Positions 60,851-64,000 of a DNA stretch of 64,000 bases are shown in pieces. Location: the NCBI GenBank assembly GCA_029212505.1, contig JARGOS010000001.1, forward strand, positions 62,001 to 126,000. Reading direction: 5' to 3'. A program made the translations under genes and the position numbers. Position 1 is the stretch's first letter, and each line of letters starts with the position of its first letter. The notes beneath the pieces were generated by a model. The model ran no database searches, was not told the DNA's origin, and saw only the letters and a list, made by a program, of their open reading frames with translations. The stretch comes from Legionellaceae bacterium. Its GTDB lineage: Bacteria > Pseudomonadota > Gammaproteobacteria > Legionellales > Legionellaceae.

Positions 60851-62665
60851 TTAAGTTGCTGAATCTTGGATAAGCCATGTACGGTTGGGTGACGCAGTAC
60901 GGGTTTTAATCCAGAGTAGCGAGGGCGTTTTATGACGCTTTTCGGGTGCAATACTATCATGCAAGGCCGCGGAAAAAGGATATTTTTTATTGACGCGTTG
61001 CAGGGCGGACCATACGGCTTGTGTATTTTGGGATTGATCTTCTAAAAGCAGATGGTCGCCACGATAAATCACGGCGACAGGTTTGCCTTTGAGGGCGCGT
61101 TTTAAAGCAAGCTCAATATGACGCCATTTTTTTTCATGTTGTCGCGTTGTTTCGATGAGCACGGGGTGCTCTTGATAAGCGCTGCGATCATGCGCATGCT
61201 GTGCCAGCTTTTTCAGCTGATTGCTCGGGGTTTGTTTTAAGAAAAAAGAACATAATTTATCCACAAGCGGAGCGTAGCGCCAGGTGGTTTTAGCTTTGGT
61301 TTTTGGTCCTTTGTTGATATAAATGGCAAAAGCCAAGGTATGACCATTGGTTGTGTACATATAGCCTGAAAGACTGGTAATGCCCGACATGGTGCCTGTT
61401 TTTGCACGAATAAAGCCTTGCTCCGAAGGTTTTTTTAAGCGTTTACTGAGTGTGCCGTCACGTCCTGCGACGGGAAGTGCAGAAATGTATTCGTAAGCGA
61501 GTGGGAAGCGCGCGTGAAGGAATTTGAGTAAGGCGACCGTTTGTTCTGGCGTTATTTGATCCAGTCGTGATAGGCCCGAACCATCGCGTAGAACCGCTTT
61601 GTTCATGGATATCTTGGTTTCTTTTTCTAGAAAGTTTTTAATAATGGGTTCAGCTTTGTTCCAATTCACCGGTGAGCCATGTAAAACCTCTGCAGTATGC
61701 AAATAAAGACTTTCAGCGTATAAATTATCCGATGTTTTTAACGTTTTTTCTAAAAGACCGGCAATCGATTTTGATTGATGCGTACCTAAAAGTAAGGCCG
61801 TTTTGGGTTTTTTACCGAATTTTATTTTTCCGTCCAAAATAATACCCATTTTTTTTAAATCAGATGTGATATGGGCTTTTACATAACGTGTTGGATTGAT
61901 GATGGCGAGTTTTTGTTGGCCGGACCATTGACCAAGACCCACGCAGCCATGAATGGTAAGTTGATTTTTTTTATCCATGACGTAGCTTAAGCCGCACGTT
62001 TTGGCTGTTGCGTTGGTCATCACTTCATTGTTTAATGTGATGCCAGCATTGGTGGTGTTGAGTTCGATTCGCGCGTTTTGACCTGCTCGGGCCGCAGGAT
62101 TGACCGTTACGATGAGGCGATTTTCATCTAAAATCAGGGGTGCCAGTGGGGCACCGTAACCGTGGGTTAGATCTTTTTCTGACCAGCCAGGGCCGTAAGG
62201 GTCGATACCATGGCGTGCACTGACAAGAATAATATTGCCGTCAATGCGTTGAATACCCCAGGTTTTAAGCTTAGCAAGCAAATCACTTAAATCTTCATTT
62301 TTAAACGATGGGTCGCCTGGCATGTCGAGATAAATCGAGCCATTTAATACGCCGTCTTCTAAGCGTGTGGCATCGGTGCTTAATTCTGTTTTAAATTGAT
62401 AATTGGGGCCTAAGGCGAGTAGGGCGGCCGCATCTGAAAATAATTTCATGTTACTGGCAGGAATAAAGGTTTTAGAAGCATTACGTGAGTACAGTGTTTT
62501 ACCGGTATTTAGATCGACAACGAGCGCGCCAAGATTAATCGCCGGATCCACTTGTTTTACGATCTTTTCTACATCCAAGGGTAACGAATCAAGCGGTAAC
62601 GTATCCTGAGCCCAAGCAGTTAAGCTGAGTATAAATAAAATAAGACTTGGTAAAATCCTTTTCAT
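60851..62665 (-). CDS. dacB: D-alanyl-D-alanine carboxypeptidase/endopeptidase (PBP4, DacB) with C-terminal extension
   Basis: A periplasmic class C penicillin-binding protein of 604 aa. It has a signal peptide (~1-20), SxxK at Ser71-Lys74 (PASNMKLF), the SxN motif in TSDNLYAESL and KTG in RAKTGTMSGITSL. E. coli DacB is 477 aa; here about 130 residues follow the catalytic core, rich in His, Lys and Arg (HDRSAYQEHPVLIETTRQ, VAVIYRGDHLLLEDQSQ), and look like an extra small domain. The ATG is at 62665; a TTG at 62671 is possible. Cleaves terminal D-Ala or crosslinks in peptidoglycan. Confidence 0.93.
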   Translation of the reverse strand: MKRILPSLILFILSLTAWAQDTLPLDSLPLDVEKIVKQVDPAINLGALVVDLNTGKTLYSRNASKTFIPASNMKLFSDAAALLALGPNYQFKTELSTDATRLEDGVLNGSIYLDMPGDPSFKNEDLSDLLAKLKTWGIQRIDGNIILVSARHGIDPYGPGWSEKDLTHGYGAPLAPLILDENRLIVTVNPAARAGQNARIELNTTNAGITLNNEVMTNATAKTCGLSYVMDKKNQLTIHGCVGLGQWSGQQKLAIINPTRYVKAHITSDLKKMGIILDGKIKFGKKPKTALLLGTHQSKSIAGLLEKTLKTSDNLYAESLYLHTAEVLHGSPVNWNKAEPIIKNFLEKETKISMNKAVLRDGSGLSRLDQITPEQTVALLKFLHARFPLAYEYISALPVAGRDGTLSKRLKKPSEQGFIRAKTGTMSGITSLSGYMYTTNGHTLAFAIYINKGPKTKAKTTWRYAPLVDKLCSFFLKQTPSNQLKKLAQHAHDRSAYQEHPVLIETTRQHEKKWRHIELALKRALKGKPVAVIYRGDHLLLEDQSQNTQAVWSALQRVNKKYPFSAALHDSIAPEKRHKTPSLLWIKTRTASPNRTWLIQDSAT

Positions 62666-62750
62666 AAGCAATCAACCTTTTTATGTGACCTACACAAAAA
62701 GAATAGTCTAAAAAAATAAATTGTGTTGTTTTATGTTGTTTTATGTAGGC

Positions 62751-64000
62751 TTATTTATATTCAGGAAGTGGTTGTTGGTCGGGAAAAATATCGGCAAGCG
62801 AAACCGAAAAGCCATCTTCACGTACAATACGCGCATGGGCGCGTTGCAGTTGCCGTGCTTCATCAACACCGCACGAATGACAAAGCGTGCTCACTTCAGA
62901 GGCCATGTTGTTGGCATAATGAAACACACGCTCAATTTTATCTTCAACCACCAGGCCACGTTGCAGGCGTGGTTGATGTGTCGTAATTCCCGTTGGGCAG
63001 GTATTTTGATGGCATTTCATCGATTGAATGCATCCTAAAGCAAAAAGAAAACCTCGGGCTGAATTAATCAAATCAGCGCCGGCACATAAAGCCCAGGTTA
63101 CATCAGCCGGGGTAATCAGTTTACCGCTTGCGATGACTTTAATGCGGTTACGGAGGTTATATAAAACTAAAATATCAACAAGTTTAGGCAGCGCTTCAGA
63201 GATAGGAATGCCCATATAGTCCATGAGGCCTTGAGGGGATGCGCCTGTGCCGCCATCCGCGCTATCCAGTGTAATAAAATCAGGGGCCGATGCTATGCCT
63301 CGCTGATGAATAGCCAAGCATAAATCATGCAGCCATTCATAACTGCCCAACACGAATTTACAACCGACGGGTTTTCCTGTGACGTCTCGAATGCGTTGAA
63401 TCATGTCTAAGAGCTCTTCAACGTTACTAATATCAGGATGACGATTTGGACTGATGGAGTCGGTGTGGACCGGTATGCCACGAATTTTAGCGACTTCTTC
63501 GGTCACTTTAACGGCTGGAAGAATGCCGCCTTTACCAGGCTTTGCGCCTTGGCTTAATTTAATTTCAAACATTTTGATTTGCTTTTTCTTGGCAAGCTCA
63601 CGTAATTTTTTATTCGATAAGTGACCCAGTTTATCGCGCACACCATATTTGGCGGTGCCAATTTGCACGACTAAGTCACAACCACTTTCAAGATGGTAGG
63701 ATGAAACACCGCCTTCGCCTGTATTAAGCCAGCACCCGGCTTTTTTTGCGCCTCCGGCCAGGGCACGTATGGCGACTTTAGAGATCGAGCCATAGCTCAT
63801 GCTCGATATATTAAACACATGTTTCGATACATAAGGATTTTTACAGTAAGGGCCGATGGTGATCGGTTGAATATGGACACGACCTGAAGCGAGTACAGGA
63901 AACGGCGCACTCACAAAATACACCGTGCCTGTCTGATTAAGCGGGCGTGTGGAGCCGAAGCCTATGGTGGTATCCGCTTGTTTGGCCGCGCGATAGACCC
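62751..64000 (-). CDS. FMN-binding glutamate synthase-family protein (5' end outside window)
   Basis: The C-terminal ~416 codons of a protein related to the synthase domain of GltB. The frame stays open to the right edge, so the GTG at 63923 is probably internal. Family marks: NISSMSYGSISKVAIRALAGGAK, the GCWLNTGEGG loop, KLSQGAKPGKGGILP, TLDSADGGTGASPQG, IKVIASGKL and the Cys cluster CIQSMKCHQNTCPTGITT. Stand-alone members of ~530 aa usually have N-terminal membrane helices, which would lie outside the window. The electron donor and true substrate are uncertain. Confidence 0.92.
   Translation of the reverse strand, partial: VYRAAKQADTTIGFGSTRPLNQTGTVYFVSAPFPVLASGRVHIQPITIGPYCKNPYVSKHVFNISSMSYGSISKVAIRALAGGAKKAGCWLNTGEGGVSSYHLESGCDLVVQIGTAKYGVRDKLGHLSNKKLRELAKKKQIKMFEIKLSQGAKPGKGGILPAVKVTEEVAKIRGIPVHTDSISPNRHPDISNVEELLDMIQRIRDVTGKPVGCKFVLGSYEWLHDLCLAIHQRGIASAPDFITLDSADGGTGASPQGLMDYMGIPISEALPKLVDILVLYNLRNRIKVIASGKLITPADVTWALCAGADLINSARGFLFALGCIQSMKCHQNTCPTGITTHQPRLQRGLVVEDKIERVFHYANNMASEVSTLCHSCGVDEARQLQRAHARIVREDGFSVSLADIFPDQQPLPEYK

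Overview
The window is a gene-dense stretch of a low-to-mid GC gammaproteobacterial chromosome. Housekeeping genes (uvrA, rplY, pth, ychF, yacG, ispB, msbA-lpxK, proS, ttcA, tolC, pcm, kbl-tdh, ettA) are interspersed with large proteins of eukaryotic-like or unrecognised type: a divergent kinase, an ankyrin-like protein, a PARG-fold protein and an 813/818-residue paralogue pair. This mix, plus the complete leucine-catabolism operon and a SulP-carbonic anhydrase fusion, suggests an intracellular member of the Legionellales (Legionella, Coxiella, Aquicella or Berkiella type). That placement is inference; no rRNA or marker phylogeny is possible here. I saw no tRNA, rRNA, CRISPR array or recognisable transposase.

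Layout. 1-4.9 kb (+): uvrA end, a kinase-like protein, rplY, pth, ychF, yacG. 4.9-14 kb (-): a CBS-pair protein, a two-gene outer-membrane/secreted operon, a poly(A)-polymerase-like fusion protein, a yeast-FCY1-like cytosine deaminase, ispB and an ankyrin-like protein. 14.1-16.7 kb: divergent MFS and MATE transporters. 16.6-19.4 kb (-): a translationally coupled pair, a microbial-type PARG followed by a protein with a faint ADP-ribosyltransferase-like motif. 19.4-27.5 kb (-): the liu operon (isovaleryl-CoA dehydrogenase, thiolase, small membrane protein, both methylcrotonyl-CoA carboxylase subunits, methylglutaconyl-CoA hydratase, HMG-CoA lyase), which would take isovaleryl-CoA to acetyl-CoA and acetoacetate. 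27.7-31.2 kb (+): a membrane/coiled-coil protein, a glutathionyl-hydroquinone reductase and a methyltransferase.

31.3-36.4 kb is an accessory segment: a DUF4143 ATPase, a reverse transcriptase broken at a run of nine G, and, tail-to-tail with it, an 818-aa protein (P1) with a variable, GC-rich C-terminal patch. A second copy (P2) lies alone at 52-54.4 kb between pcm and kbl. The two share a 534-bp tract of 100% identity inside otherwise clearly diverged genes, which implies recent gene conversion.

36.7-44 kb: msbA-lpxK, a secreted protein, a fused peptide ABC ATPase and proS. 44.2-45 kb: a ribbon-helix-helix regulator divergent from a 158-aa unknown, with repeated half-sites between them. 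45.1-51.7 kb: nhaA, then the minus-strand cluster pcm-tolC-ttcA-sulP/CA. 54.5-60.8 kb: threonine degradation (kbl-tdh), ettA, an L,D-transpeptidase lipoprotein, a 355-bp non-coding gap with two perfect DnaA boxes, and an AI-2E/PerM-family protein. 60.8-64 kb (-): a PBP4-type carboxypeptidase with a C-terminal extension and a glutamate-synthase-domain protein cut by the window edge.
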